DNA of 64,000 nt from Paeniroseomonas aquatica (GCF_030409335.1 NZ_JAUFPN010000197.1:124001-188000); one strand, 5' to 3'; numbered from the stretch's first letter, positions 18,152 through 28,732 are shown. Numbers and translations are program-made. Notes: generated by a model not told the origin, from the sequence alone.

Positions 18152-19444
18152 ATGAACGTGATGGCCCGCAGCGAGACCGAACAGGCCCTGGTGCAGACCG
18201 CCCGGCGCGTGCTGCCGGCCGGCGGTTTCGGCAATTTCGCCTCGGACATCATCCTGCGCGAGGGCCGCGGCGGGCGGGTCTGGGACGTCTCGGGCAACGA
18301 GTACGTCGACTACCTGCTCGGTTCCGGCCCGATGTTCATCGGCCATGGCCATCCGGAGGTGATCGCCGCGGTGCAGGCGCAGATTCCGCTCGGCACCACC
18401 TTTTTCGCCAACAACGAGCACGGCATCCGCCTGGCCGAGGAGATCGTCGAGGCGCTGCCCTGCGCCGAGCAGGTCCGCTTCGTCAGCAGCGGCTCCGAGG
18501 CCGACATGTACGCGCTGCGCGTGGCCCGCGCCTTCCGCCGCCGCGACCGCATCCTGAAATTCGAGGGCGGCTACCACGGCATGTCCGACTGGGGGCTGAT
18601 GAGCCTGGCGCCGAAGCATCTGGCCAATTTCCCGAATGCGGTGCCGGACAGCGCCGGCATCCCGAAATCCGTGCGGGAGGAGGTGCTGGTCGCCCCCTTC
18701 AACGACCTCGAGACGGCGCGCAGCCTGATCGCCGAGCATCACGACGAACTCGGCGCCATCATCGTCGAGCCCTTCCAGCGGCTGATCCCGCCGGCGCCCG
18801 GTTTCCTGCAGGGGCTGCGCGACATCGCCACGCAATACGGCATCCCGCTGATCTTCGACGAGGTCGTCACCGGTTTCCGCTTCGCCTATGGCGGCGCCCA
18901 GACCTACTACGGCGTGACGCCCGATCTCTGCACATTGGGCAAGATCATCGGCGGCGGCTTCGCCCTGGCGGCGATCGCCGGGCGGGCCGACATCATGGCG
19001 CATTTCGACCGCGGCATCGTCGGCGACGACGGCTTCCTGATGCAGGTGGGGACGCTCTCGGGCAATCCGGTGGCGGCGGTGGCGGGGCTGGCGACCATGG
19101 AGGTGCTGCGGCGGCCCGGCGCCTACGAGGGCGTGTTCGAGACCGGCCGGACGATGATGCGGGAGATGGCGGCGATGCTGGCCAAGGCGGGCGTGCCGGC
19201 GCAGGTGATCGGCGAGCCGCCGCTGTTCGACGTGGTCTTCACCGCCGAGGCGGTGCGCGACTACCGCGGCACGCTGCGCGCCGATGCCGCGGTGCAGAAG
19301 CACGTCAACCAGCACCTGCGGGCCAGCGGCATCCTGAAGGGCGACAGCAAGTACTACATCTCGCTGGCGCACGACGCGCGCGACGTGGCGCAGACCCTGG
19401 AGGCCTTCCAGGCCGCGCTGGCGACCCTGCCCGGCAGGGGCTGA
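18152..19444 (+). CDS. Class III aminotransferase (glutamate-1-semialdehyde aminomutase-like)
   Basis: This PLP enzyme of 430 residues shows the class III pattern: FVSSGSEADMYALRVAR for the phosphate-binding loop, IIVEPFQ, the aspartate motif LIFDEVVTGFRFAYGGAQ, and the Schiff-base Lys in LCTLGKIIGGGFALAA. It resembles glutamate-1-semialdehyde aminomutases, but the location among amide-hydrolysing genes suggests a catabolic omega-amino-acid or amine transaminase. CAGGAG lies nine bases before the ATG. The amino donor and acceptor cannot be read from sequence. Confidence 0.88.
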   Translation: MNVMARSETEQALVQTARRVLPAGGFGNFASDIILREGRGGRVWDVSGNEYVDYLLGSGPMFIGHGHPEVIAAVQAQIPLGTTFFANNEHGIRLAEEIVEALPCAEQVRFVSSGSEADMYALRVARAFRRRDRILKFEGGYHGMSDWGLMSLAPKHLANFPNAVPDSAGIPKSVREEVLVAPFNDLETARSLIAEHHDELGAIIVEPFQRLIPPAPGFLQGLRDIATQYGIPLIFDEVVTGFRFAYGGAQTYYGVTPDLCTLGKIIGGGFALAAIAGRADIMAHFDRGIVGDDGFLMQVGTLSGNPVAAVAGLATMEVLRRPGAYEGVFETGRTMMREMAAMLAKAGVPAQVIGEPPLFDVVFTAEAVRDYRGTLRADAAVQKHVNQHLRASGILKGDSKYYISLAHDARDVAQTLEAFQAALATLPGRG

Positions 19445-19452
19445 GCCGGGGT

Positions 19453-19865
19453 TCAGTCCGCGCGATGGCTGTCGCCGGGTCGGCCGCCTCCCGCGGCCTG
19501 CGGCCAGAACCACCATAGCAGCCGGGCCGCAGCGGAGAGCCAGATGGCGACGACCGCGGCGGCGCCGGCGCGGCTGACCGGCCGGCCCGCCGCCTGCGCG
19601 GCGGCCTCCCGGTGCTCGGCCATGAGGTCGGCCGGCACCAGCCGCACCGCCAGCATGATCGCCAGCGGCAACAGGATGATTTCATCGCGCAGGCCGAGCA
19701 GTGGGATGAAATCGGGGATCAGGTCGATCGGCGACAAGGCATAGGCCGCGATGCCCGGGGCGAGCGCCTTCGCCCGCGAGGGGTCCGGGGGTCGCGTGCC
19801 GCCAGCCAGAGAGCCTGGGCGTCCCGCCTGATCGCGCGGGCCCGATCCTTCAGCCGGCGCGGCAT
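19453..19865 (-). pseudogene. DUF1232 (YkvA-like) membrane protein, frameshifted
   Basis: Two frames together encode one DUF1232 protein. The first part, from the ATG at 19865, reads MPRRLKDRARAIRRDAQAL and then WLAARDPRTP. The rest, in the next frame, reads SRAKALAPGIAAYALSPIDL and continues through IPDFIPLLGLRDEIILLPLA. Adding one base to the four-G run at 19780-19783 would restore a 137-codon gene (414 bases with stop). The cause may be a real single-base deletion or an assembly error. An ATG at 19737 could express only the C-terminal part. The gene lies 13 bases after the SDR. Confidence 0.75.
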
Positions 19866-19878
19866 GCCCCGGCCGGCA

Positions 19879-20649
19879 TCAGGTCGAGCGCACCCAGCCG
19901 CCGTCGATGTCGAGGATGGCGCCCTGGACATAGCCGGCTTCGTCGCTGGCGAGGTAGGCGACCATGCTGGCGATCTCGCCCGGCTCGCCGAAGCGGGCGA
20001 CGCCGGTGTCCCTGGCCAGCGCAGCGCCGGCCGCCTCGTCGTCCAGCCCGCGCTCGGCGGCGACGGTGGCGATGCGGCCGGTGAGGCGGCCGGTGCGGAT
20101 GCTGCCGGGGTTTATGCAGTTGACCCGCACGCCCTCGGCCACGCCCTTGTCGGCCAGCGCCTTGGTCAGGTTCATCAGCGCCGCATTGACCGAGCCGCCG
20201 ATGCTGAAGTCGGCGCGGGCCACCTTGCCGCCGACGCCGGCGATGATGACGACGTTGCCGCCCGTGGCGCGGAGGTGCGGCCAGGCGGCGCGGGTCAGCC
20301 GGACGGCGCCGAAGAGCTTGAGCGCATAGCCATCTTCCCAGGCCTCGTCGCCGAGCGTGGCGAAGTCGCCCCGTTGGGTGGCGCCGGCGCAGTTCACCAC
20401 AAGGTCCAGCCGGCCGAAGCGGGCAAGCGCCTCGGCCACCGCCTGGGCCGCGGTCTCCGGCTGGCGCAGGTCGGCGGCGAAGGCGGCGCAGCCGGGCAGG
20501 GCGGCGGCGGCCTCCTCGATCGCCTCGGCCGAGCGTGCCACCAGCAGCACCCGCATGCCCTCCGCCGCCAGCCGCCGGGCGATGGCGAGGCCGATGCCGC
20601 GGCTGGCACCGCTGACGACGGCAGCGCGGCCGGCGAGGTTGAGGTCCAT
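19879..20649 (-). CDS. SDR-family protein lacking the usual catalytic residues
   Basis: This 256-residue Rossmann-fold short-chain dehydrogenase-like protein keeps the nucleotide motif VVSGASRGIGLAIA and the NCAG motif near residue 86. The catalytic Ser region reads IIAGVGG (residues 135-141), and the YxxxK motif is replaced by GGSVN (residues 151-155), just before AALMNLTKAL. It may be a non-oxidoreductase or a divergent subgroup. Its ATG overlaps the stop of the ankyrin-like gene upstream, so it belongs to that leftward unit. Confidence 0.85.
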   Translation of the reverse strand: MDLNLAGRAAVVSGASRGIGLAIARRLAAEGMRVLLVARSAEAIEEAAAALPGCAAFAADLRQPETAAQAVAEALARFGRLDLVVNCAGATQRGDFATLGDEAWEDGYALKLFGAVRLTRAAWPHLRATGGNVVIIAGVGGKVARADFSIGGSVNAALMNLTKALADKGVAEGVRVNCINPGSIRTGRLTGRIATVAAERGLDDEAAGAALARDTGVARFGEPGEIASMVAYLASDEAGYVQGAILDIDGGWVRST

Positions 20650-21326
20650 CAGCCCCGGCCGGCGCGGCCGGGCCGCGGCGAGGGGGCGAAGGCGGTCGGC
20701 GGCTGGGCGCCTTCCGGGCGGCCGGCATCGAAGCCGAGGAAACCGATCTGCGGCTGGGGGGCGCCACCATCCCCGGCCCAGAGCCGGGGATTGGCCACCT
20801 GGTGCGGCGCGGCCGGCAGGCTGCGCTCGGCCTGCGGCCCGGTCGCCGGGCGGGCGGCGGCGTTGCGGCGGCCCGGCGGCGGGGCGGGGGGCTCGGGCTC
20901 GGCCGCGGGGGGCGGTCCGCGGCGGCTGCTGCCGCGGGCCGAGATCCCGAAGAACATGATCTCGTTGCGGCCCTGGTCCACGGCGGCGTCCACCGCGGTC
21001 AGGCCGAGCACGTTGCGGGCCTCGATATCCGCGCCGCGGCCGACCGCCTCCCGCGCCGCCGGCAGGTCGCCGCGGTTGATCGCATCAAAGAGCGCCGCGT
21101 TCGGCGACAGGTTCTGGGTCGGGTCGGCCGGGATCGGGGCCGGTGCCTGGCGGTACTGCAGGCCGGGCAGCGCGGCCGGCGGCGGCCGTGTGGCGGCGCC
21201 ATCGGTCGGCGGCGGGCCCATGCCGCCGCCGCCGCCGCCGCGGAACTGCGCGGCCGCCTCCGGCACGGGCAGCAGCAGGGCGGCGAGCAGGGCGAGGGGC
21301 GGGACGGTCGGGGCGATACGGCGCAT
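20649..21326 (-). CDS. Secreted ankyrin-repeat-like protein with Pro/Gly-rich flanks
   Basis: This 225-residue protein has a signal peptide (MRRIAPTVPPLALLAALLLP, cleavage after EAAA), a Gly-rich and then Pro-rich linker, about one and a half ankyrin-like repeats (NAALFDAINRGDLPAAREAV and RNVLGLTAVDAAVDQG, residues 77-117) and a low-complexity Pro/Ala tail. It is probably periplasmic. Its stop overlaps the SDR start. The low-complexity ends are typical of poorly conserved secreted proteins in this group. The function is unknown. Confidence 0.7.
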   Translation of the reverse strand: MRRIAPTVPPLALLAALLLPVPEAAAQFRGGGGGGMGPPPTDGAATRPPPAALPGLQYRQAPAPIPADPTQNLSPNAALFDAINRGDLPAAREAVGRGADIEARNVLGLTAVDAAVDQGRNEIMFFGISARGSSRRGPPPAAEPEPPAPPPGRRNAAARPATGPQAERSLPAAPHQVANPRLWAGDGGAPQPQIGFLGFDAGRPEGAQPPTAFAPSPRPGRAGRG

Positions 21327-21388
21327 GACGCGAAGCTAGCCCGTGACGGGCCGGGCCGCCAGCGTGCTGCGCGGCGGCCCGGCCGCGG

Positions 21389-21751
21389 TCAGCGGCAGTC
21401 GTCGCCCCGCAGGGTGAAGCCCTCGACCCGGGCATCCCGCAGGGTGAAGGTGATGTCGCAGCTCCGGGTCAGCAGCACCGGCCCGGCCAGCGGCAGCGAG
21501 GCGAAGCGCCGGTAGGGGCGGCCGTAGTAGGGGTAGGGGTCGACCTGGTGCAGCACCTGCCGGCGTTCCTCGTATTGCAGGAAGCGCAGGCCGCCGGCCT
21601 CGTGGGTCCGGGTCGGCACGCCCAGGGCCTCGACCAGCGCCGCCTCGGTGCCGCCGACCAGCGGCGCGAGGCGCGCCTCGATCCCCGGTCCGGTGGCGCA
21701 GCCGGCGGACAGCAGCCCGGTGAGCGTCAGAACTGCGGCGAGCCGGCGCAT
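21389..21751 (-). CDS. Small lipoprotein, conserved hypothetical
   Basis: This 120-residue protein has a lipoprotein signal peptide with lipobox LLSAGC (Cys18). The mature part contains LVEALGVPTRTHEAGGLRFL, reminiscent of BamE/SmpA-like lipoproteins that sample a precursor-dependent fold, followed by a Tyr-rich loop (DPYPYYGRPYRR) and two C-terminal Cys residues that could form a disulfide. The ATG at 21751 overlaps the stop of the large membrane protein (TGATG), so it is co-translated with the MoxR/DUF4159 block. The function is unknown. Confidence 0.72.
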   Translation of the reverse strand: MRRLAAVLTLTGLLSAGCATGPGIEARLAPLVGGTEAALVEALGVPTRTHEAGGLRFLQYEERRQVLHQVDPYPYYGRPYRRFASLPLAGPVLLTRSCDITFTLRDARVEGFTLRGDDCR

Positions 21752-23853
21752 CAGCGTCCCTCCCGCCGCCAGCCGAGGACCGCGAGCCCGAGCACCAGCG
21801 GCAGGGCCAGCCAGGGCGGCAGCAGCGGCATGGCGGCGATGCCGGTCACGGTATGGTCGCCGTTGCGGCGCAGCCCGATCCAGCCGGTCCGCCCGTCGCC
21901 GCCCTGGGTATCGCGCCCGGGGGCGACGCGGCGCAGCTCCGGGACGGCCGGCTCGGCCGCCTCGCCCAGCCAGCGCGCGGCGCCGCCGGTGGCGGCCAGG
22001 ATGGGGGCGAGGCGGGCCGGATCCGCACGGAGGTCGGCCACTTCCGGCGGATTGGCGGCGGCGGCGGCGGCGAAGGCGGTGCGGCGGCCGTCCGAGACCT
22101 GCCAAACGCCGGGCTGGTCGGCCGGCAGCCGCGCCGTGGCATGGCCGCCGGCCCCGGACTCCAGCGCCTGGCGGCGGCTGCCGCCGTCGGGCGCGGTGAT
22201 GCTGATCTCGGGCGGCGGGCCCGGCTCCACGCTGCGCCGTTGCACCGTCATCTGGCCGGCATCGATGCGGGCGGTCAGGTCTTCCTCCTCCAGCTCGGGT
22301 TCGCGCATCAGCCAATGCGCGGCACGACGGAGAAGTTCCGCCTGCGGCCCGCCGCCGTCGTGGCCGCGCGACCAGAGCCAGATATGGTCCGAGAGCAGCA
22401 GCGCGACGCGGCCCTCGCCGACCCGGTCCAGCACCAGCAGCGGGGCGCCGCCGGCGGCCTCCATCACCGTCGCGCCGGCCCGCGCATCGGCCCGCATGCT
22501 GCGGTACCAGCGGCCCCAGCGGGCCTCGGCCGCCTCGTCCGGATTGGCCCCGGTCAGCCCTTCGGTGACCGGGTGGCGGGCGCCGAGGGCGGTGACATGG
22601 GGGCGGAAGGCGCCCTCGGCGGCGGCGGGCTGGCCGGCGCCGGCGGCAGGGCGGGCCGGCAGCACGGCGCCGAGCGGGGTGGCGGCGAGGCTGGTCGGGC
22701 CGGCGAACTCGGGGCCGACCGAGAGCAGCAGGGCACCGCCGCCGCGGACGTAGTCGGCGATGTTGCGGAGGTAGGCGGGCGGCAGGATGCCGCGATTGGC
22801 GAAGCGGTCGAAGACCACCAGGTCGAATTCCCGCAGCTTCACCTGGAACAGCTCGCGCACCGGGAAGGCGATCAGCGCCAGCTCGTTCAGCGGGGTGAGG
22901 TCGTCCTTCTCCGGCGGGCGGAGGATGGTGAAATGCACCAGGTCGACGCCCGGGTCGGCCTTCAGCAGCCGCCGCCAGGTGCGCTCGCCGGCATGCGGCT
23001 CGCCGCTCACGAGCAGCACGCGCAGCCGGTCTCGGACGCCGGTGATGGTGACCACGGCGCGGTTGTTCAGCTCCGAGACCTCGCCGGGCCGGGCCTCGGC
23101 GGCAAGCTCGACCACGGTCGGGCCGCCGCGCTCGATCGGGATGGCGATGCGGTGCTCGCGGCCGAGCGGCACGCTCTCGATCCGTGGCGCGGCGCCGTCG
23201 CGCCGGATCGACAGGCGGGCGGCGCCGCTGCCGGCGGCACCGAGGTCCTCGACCGCGACCCGCAGCTCGACCGACTTGCCGACGATGCCGAAGCCGGGCG
23301 CCTCGACCACCCGCAGCCGCCGGTCCACCTCGCCGGGGCGGCCCGGCAGCAGGGCGTGGAAGGGCGCGGCGACGGGGGATTGGGCGGGGACGTCGTGCAC
23401 CTGCCCGTCGGTCAGGGCGATGACGCCGGCCAGCCGGGCGCGGGGGATCTCGGCCAGCGCGCGCTCCGCCGCGGCGAAGAGCCGGGTGCCCTGGTTGCCG
23501 CCCTCGGGCACCTCGATGGTGCGCAGCTCGAGGTCGGAGAGGCGGGCGGCGCGGGCCTCGACCGCGGCACGGGCGGCCTCGAGCTGCGCGGCGCGGCGGC
23601 CGATGCGGGCGCTGTCGCTGCGGTCCACCACCAGCAGGGCGATGTCGGGCCGGGTCTCGCGGGTTTCCTCGACCAGCCGGGGATTGCCGAGCGCCAGCAG
23701 CAGCAGGCCGAAGACCAGGGCGCGCAGCGCGGCGCCGCGGGCGCGGCGGAGGAAGGCCGGCACCAGCGCCAGCACCGCCACCACGCCGAGCGCGGCGATC
23801 AGCCAGAGCGGCAGGACCGGGGCGAAGTCGATCCCCGCCAGGGCTTGGGTCAT
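21751..23853 (-). CDS. Large membrane protein of the MoxR/DUF4159 operon (GATase-like/VWA-type)
   Basis: This 700-residue protein has two N-terminal membrane helices (PVLPLWLIAALGVVAVLALV and ALRALVFGLLLLALG) and a C-terminal helix (PPWLALPLVLGLAVLGW). Between them lie a segment like a degenerate von Willebrand A domain (IALLVVDRSDSARIG near residue 88) and a class I glutamine-amidotransferase-like region that starts at DRLRVLLVSGEPHAG. No catalytic Cys is evident there. It is the standard partner of DUF4159 proteins in alphaproteobacteria, probably part of a MoxR-dependent membrane complex acting in the envelope. Confidence 0.85.
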   Translation of the reverse strand: MTQALAGIDFAPVLPLWLIAALGVVAVLALVPAFLRRARGAALRALVFGLLLLALGNPRLVEETRETRPDIALLVVDRSDSARIGRRAAQLEAARAAVEARAARLSDLELRTIEVPEGGNQGTRLFAAAERALAEIPRARLAGVIALTDGQVHDVPAQSPVAAPFHALLPGRPGEVDRRLRVVEAPGFGIVGKSVELRVAVEDLGAAGSGAARLSIRRDGAAPRIESVPLGREHRIAIPIERGGPTVVELAAEARPGEVSELNNRAVVTITGVRDRLRVLLVSGEPHAGERTWRRLLKADPGVDLVHFTILRPPEKDDLTPLNELALIAFPVRELFQVKLREFDLVVFDRFANRGILPPAYLRNIADYVRGGGALLLSVGPEFAGPTSLAATPLGAVLPARPAAGAGQPAAAEGAFRPHVTALGARHPVTEGLTGANPDEAAEARWGRWYRSMRADARAGATVMEAAGGAPLLVLDRVGEGRVALLLSDHIWLWSRGHDGGGPQAELLRRAAHWLMREPELEEEDLTARIDAGQMTVQRRSVEPGPPPEISITAPDGGSRRQALESGAGGHATARLPADQPGVWQVSDGRRTAFAAAAAANPPEVADLRADPARLAPILAATGGAARWLGEAAEPAVPELRRVAPGRDTQGGDGRTGWIGLRRNGDHTVTGIAAMPLLPPWLALPLVLGLAVLGWRREGR

Positions 23854-26573
23854 CAATTGCCCAGCCTCTCCAGGATGGCGGGCACATGGACCTGGTCGCC
23901 CTTGTAGTTGCCGGTCAGCGCGTACATCACGAGGTTCATCCCGAAGCGATAGGCGAGCGTCCGTTGCCGGGTGCCGCCGGGGATGGCGGCGAAGGGGTTC
24001 TGGCCGCGGGCATCGATGGCCCAGGCGCTGGCCCAATCATGCCCGCCGAGGATGACCGGGGAGACGCTGTCATTGGCTCGGTCCTGGTCGCGGGCCACCC
24101 AGACCTGGCCGCCGGCGAAGCGGCCGGGCAGCTCCGGCAGCAGGTAGAAGGACCGCTTCAGCACATGATCCTCGCCGATCGGGGCCAGCGGCGGGATGGC
24201 GAGGTCGCGGGTCACCCGGCGGAGCGCGGCCCGGGCGCCCGGGGCGAAGCCTTCCCCCGAGCCCTCGTCGCGGGTGTCGAAGAGGATGATGCCGCCGTTG
24301 CGCATGAAGGCGTTCAGCGCGGCCACGGTCTGGCCGTCCGGCTGCGGCGCCTCGGCGGTCACCACCCAGTAGAGCAGCGGGAAGAGCGAGAGGTCGTCGC
24401 TGCCCGGCACCACCGCGGCCGGGTCGGCCAGCGCCGCCGCCGAGCGGCGGTTGATGAAATCCGACAGGCCGAGCAGGCCCATGCGCTGGGTCTCGTCGAG
24501 CGGGGCATCGCCGGTTGCGACATAGGCGAGCCGGGTCGCCAGCGCCGGGTCGGCCATCTCGGCCCGGCCCTGGGCGACGGCCGGCTGGGCCAGCGCCAGC
24601 AGCAGCAGGGCGGCGAGCCCCGGCCGCAGCAGCCCGCGCAGCCGCAGCCCGATCAGCAGGTCGGCCGCGAGCAGCAGCAGCGCCGCGGCCAGCAGCCAGG
24701 GGCCGAGGTCCCGTTCCGCCGGTACGCCGCCGATGGCGAGCAGGGCGGTGCCGGGCGGCGGCGGCGGGGCGGCCCGCAGGGCCGGGAGGCTGCCGCCGAG
24801 GTTGAGGGCGCGGCGATAGGCCAGCGACGCCGCATCCTGGCCCGGCGTGCCGTACCAGCCCGGCGGGTGGCGCGGGGAGGGCAGGGTGGCCTCGATCTGC
24901 GCCGCCGGCACCGCCGCCGCCGCCGGGGCGGCCGGGCCGAGCCGGCCGAAGCCGTCCAGCGTCTCGAGCGGGGCGAGCGGCGCCTCGCCCTCCGCCCCGG
25001 CGATGCCGGCCGAGAGGGCGACGATCCGCCGCAGCATCTGCACGAACAGCCCCGAGAGCGGCAGGTTCGACCATTCCGCATTGGCGGTGACGTGGAACAG
25101 CACGATGCGCCCGGCGCCGCGGGCCTCGGCGGTGACCAGCGGCGTGCCGTCGGTGAGCCGGGCCCAGGTCCGCTCGCTCAGCCGCGGCGAGGGTTCGGCC
25201 AGCACCTGGCGCTCGACCGTGACCTCGGCCGGGATGGGCAGGCCGGCGAAGGGCGAGGTTTCCGGGAAGGGCGCCAGATGCTGCGGCTGCTCCCAGGAGA
25301 GCGAGCCGCCGAGCTGGCGCTCGGCCCGCAACGGCACCGGCAGCAGGCTGTCGGCGTGCTCGGCGACCCGGGGGCCGGCGAAGCGGAGCAGCGTGCCGCC
25401 GGCCTCGACCCAGCGGGTGAGCTGGTCGCGCTCGGCGCGGTCGGCGACCGGACGGTCGGCCAGCGCCAGCACCGCCAGCGGGCGGGCGAGCAGGCGGTCG
25501 AGCGGGCCGCGGCGCAGCTCGGTGAAGGGGCCGAGGGCGCGGTCGAGGTAGAACAGATCGCCGATCAGCGGCGCGTCGGCGCTGTCCTCGACCCCCGGCA
25601 GCAGGCCGACGGGGCGGCGGCGGAAGCGCTCGTCCAGCAGCACCACGCCGCCGGCGCCGGCCTCGTTCTCCAGCTCCAGCCGGACCACCTGGTTGCGGAT
25701 CTCGAGCGGCAGCTCCAGCGCCGCCTCGCCCTCGGTGGCGCCGGCCGGCATGGCGATGGCGGCGCGGGCCAGGGCGCGGCCGTCGCCGGTGCGGGCGAGG
25801 ACCGCGGCCTCGGTGGCGACCGGCAGCGGCAATTGCTGCAGCTTGAGGCGGAGCCGGTCGGCCTCCGCCACCGGCGGCGGCAGCAGGCGCAGCGGCTGCG
25901 TCTCGGCCCGGGCCAGGGTCAGCGGGCCGGCTTCGGCCAGGGCGCGCTGCAGCGGGCCGGCGGCCTCGGCGCCATGCTCGACCCCGTCGCCGACCAGCAG
26001 GCTGGCGATGCCGCCGGGGTTGGCCGCGCGCCAGGCCTGCAGCGCGGCCAGCGCCGCGGCATGATCGGGAGCCCAGGGCTTCGGCCGCAGCGCGGCGAGG
26101 CGCGTGCGCAGGTCCTCGGCGGGCATCGGGCCGAGGACCCGGGGCGGCTCGGCGGTTTCGCCGGGAGCGGTGGCGAGCAGGGCGGCGCGGCGGCCCTCCC
26201 GCCCGGCCCGGTCCAGCGCACCGCCAGCGGCGGCCATCCGGGCGGGCCAGTCGGGCGCCGCGGCCCAGCCGTCGTCGATCACCAGCAGCAGCGGCCCCTC
26301 GCCGCCGGCGCCGGCGCCAGGGCCGAGCACCGGCTGCGCCAGGCCGAGGATGAGCAGGGCGGCGGCCAGGATGCGCAGCAGCAGCAGCCACCAGGGGGTC
26401 CGCGCCGGGGTCTCCTCGGCGACCGGGAGGTGGCGCAGCAGGCGGAGCGCGGGGAAGGCGATGCGGCGCGGCGCCGGCGGGGTGACCCGCAGCAGCCACC
26501 ACAGCACCGGCAGGGCCGGCAGCGCGAGCAGCAACCAGGGGGCGGCAAAGGCGACGGGACCCAGACTCAGCAT
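23853..26573 (-). CDS. DUF4159 domain protein with N-terminal BatA domain
   Basis: This 906-residue inner-membrane protein begins with a BatA-type N-terminus (FAAPWLLLALPALPVLWWLL, then PRRIAFPALRLLRHLP) and ends with a DUF4159 domain of about 200 residues (from RLAYVATGDAPLDE to the C-terminus) that includes GGIILFDTRDEGSGEGF. Two more helices lie near residues 55-85 and 615-660. It overlaps the next gene by TGATG and follows the DUF58 gene after about 50 bases. It is a core component of MoxR-type ATPase systems, whose exact client is unknown. Confidence 0.88.
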   Translation of the reverse strand: MLSLGPVAFAAPWLLLALPALPVLWWLLRVTPPAPRRIAFPALRLLRHLPVAEETPARTPWWLLLLRILAAALLILGLAQPVLGPGAGAGGEGPLLLVIDDGWAAAPDWPARMAAAGGALDRAGREGRRAALLATAPGETAEPPRVLGPMPAEDLRTRLAALRPKPWAPDHAAALAALQAWRAANPGGIASLLVGDGVEHGAEAAGPLQRALAEAGPLTLARAETQPLRLLPPPVAEADRLRLKLQQLPLPVATEAAVLARTGDGRALARAAIAMPAGATEGEAALELPLEIRNQVVRLELENEAGAGGVVLLDERFRRRPVGLLPGVEDSADAPLIGDLFYLDRALGPFTELRRGPLDRLLARPLAVLALADRPVADRAERDQLTRWVEAGGTLLRFAGPRVAEHADSLLPVPLRAERQLGGSLSWEQPQHLAPFPETSPFAGLPIPAEVTVERQVLAEPSPRLSERTWARLTDGTPLVTAEARGAGRIVLFHVTANAEWSNLPLSGLFVQMLRRIVALSAGIAGAEGEAPLAPLETLDGFGRLGPAAPAAAAVPAAQIEATLPSPRHPPGWYGTPGQDAASLAYRRALNLGGSLPALRAAPPPPPGTALLAIGGVPAERDLGPWLLAAALLLLAADLLIGLRLRGLLRPGLAALLLLALAQPAVAQGRAEMADPALATRLAYVATGDAPLDETQRMGLLGLSDFINRRSAAALADPAAVVPGSDDLSLFPLLYWVVTAEAPQPDGQTVAALNAFMRNGGIILFDTRDEGSGEGFAPGARAALRRVTRDLAIPPLAPIGEDHVLKRSFYLLPELPGRFAGGQVWVARDQDRANDSVSPVILGGHDWASAWAIDARGQNPFAAIPGGTRQRTLAYRFGMNLVMYALTGNYKGDQVHVPAILERLGN

Positions 26574-26623
26574 GCGGGCCTCACGGGGCGGCGCTCGGCA
26601 TCACATCCACCATCTGGTGCCTA

Positions 26624-27495
26624 TCACTCCGGTGCGAGGGCCTGCCACAGCGCCAGCAAGGCCTGTGCCGCCGGTTGGTCGGTCCGGTGCGTCAGGAAGC
26701 CCCAGCCCGCCGCGGCAGCGATGGCGGCGACCCCGGCGCGGTGCTGGCGCAGCCGCTCGGCATAGGCGCCGCGCACCGTCTCCACCCGGGGGACCAGCAC
26801 GCCAGCCTCGCTGGCCCATTCGAACAGGACGCGGCCGCTGTAACTACGGTTGCTCTCGCCGAGGGTTTCCTCCTCCGGGTCCAGCACCTGCAGGATATGG
26901 CCCCGCACCGGACGGGCGGCCAGGGCGGCGACCGCTTGGTGGATCTCCTCGAGCGGGGCGAGGAAATCGCCGATCAGCACCGCCCGCGCGTGCCGCGGCA
27001 GGCTGGGATCGCTGGGCGGCAGGGAGCGCGACTTGCTGACCGCCGTGACCGTCTCGACCAGCGAGGTCAGGCCGGCGCGGCCGGCATGGCTGCGGCCGGG
27101 ACCGCCGATCAGCCGCACCCGCTCGCCGCCGCGCAGCACCAGGGAGGCAAGCGCCGCCAGCAGCAGGTCGGCCCGGTCCCGCTTCGACGGGCGCCCGGGG
27201 GCGGAGGTCCATTCCATCGACCGGGAGGCATCGGACCAGAGCGCGACCGTCTGCGCCGCCTCCCATTCGGTCTCGCGGATGAAGAGGCGGTCCGACTTGG
27301 CGCTCTGCCGCCAGTCGATCCGGGTGGCGCTGTCGCCCGGCAGGAAGGGCCGGAACTGCCAGAAGGCATCGCCCTGTCCGGACCGGCGGCGGCCATGGAC
27401 CCCCTGGAGGACCGTCGCCGCCACCCGGTCGGCGGCGACGACCAGCGGCGGCAGCCGGGCGCCGAGTGCCTCGGCGCGGAGGGTCCCGGCCGCGG

Positions 27496-27499
<4 letters not shown>
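26624..27499 (-). CDS. DUF58 domain protein
   Basis: DUF58 proteins accompany MoxR ATPases and carry a VWA-like fold. The signature block FWQFRPFLPGDSATRIDWRQ and the following SDRLFIRETEWE are clear, and a VWA-type ALWSDASRSMEW follows. The conservative start is the GTG at 27424 (266 residues). However, family-like sequence (LRAEALGARLPPLVVAADR) continues upstream in frame to a CTG at 27499 that overlaps the MoxR stop (CTGA), giving 291 residues. I adopt the CTG tentatively. No ATG is available there. Confidence 0.82.
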
Positions 27500-28533
<1,034 letters not shown>

Positions 28534-28732
28534 GATCCCTATATGGCTTTCCGCGCACCGAAGACGAGATGGCATTCGCCCGGCGTCCGAAGGCGTCCCC
28601 GGACCGGTTCACGGGGCAGGAGTTCGGGTCAGCCTATGGCGTCGCAGGGCATGGACAAAGCAGTGAATGACCTTGGGCAGTGAATGGACTGAGGGTCATG
28701 GCCGCGAGTGGCCGGGCCATAGGGAGGGTGGC

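Noticed and set aside
28660-28686. Direct repeat GCAGTGAATG, two copies offset by 17 bases
   Set aside because: It is upstream of the DUF1285 gene and could be an operator, but it is short and matches no regulator that I can name.
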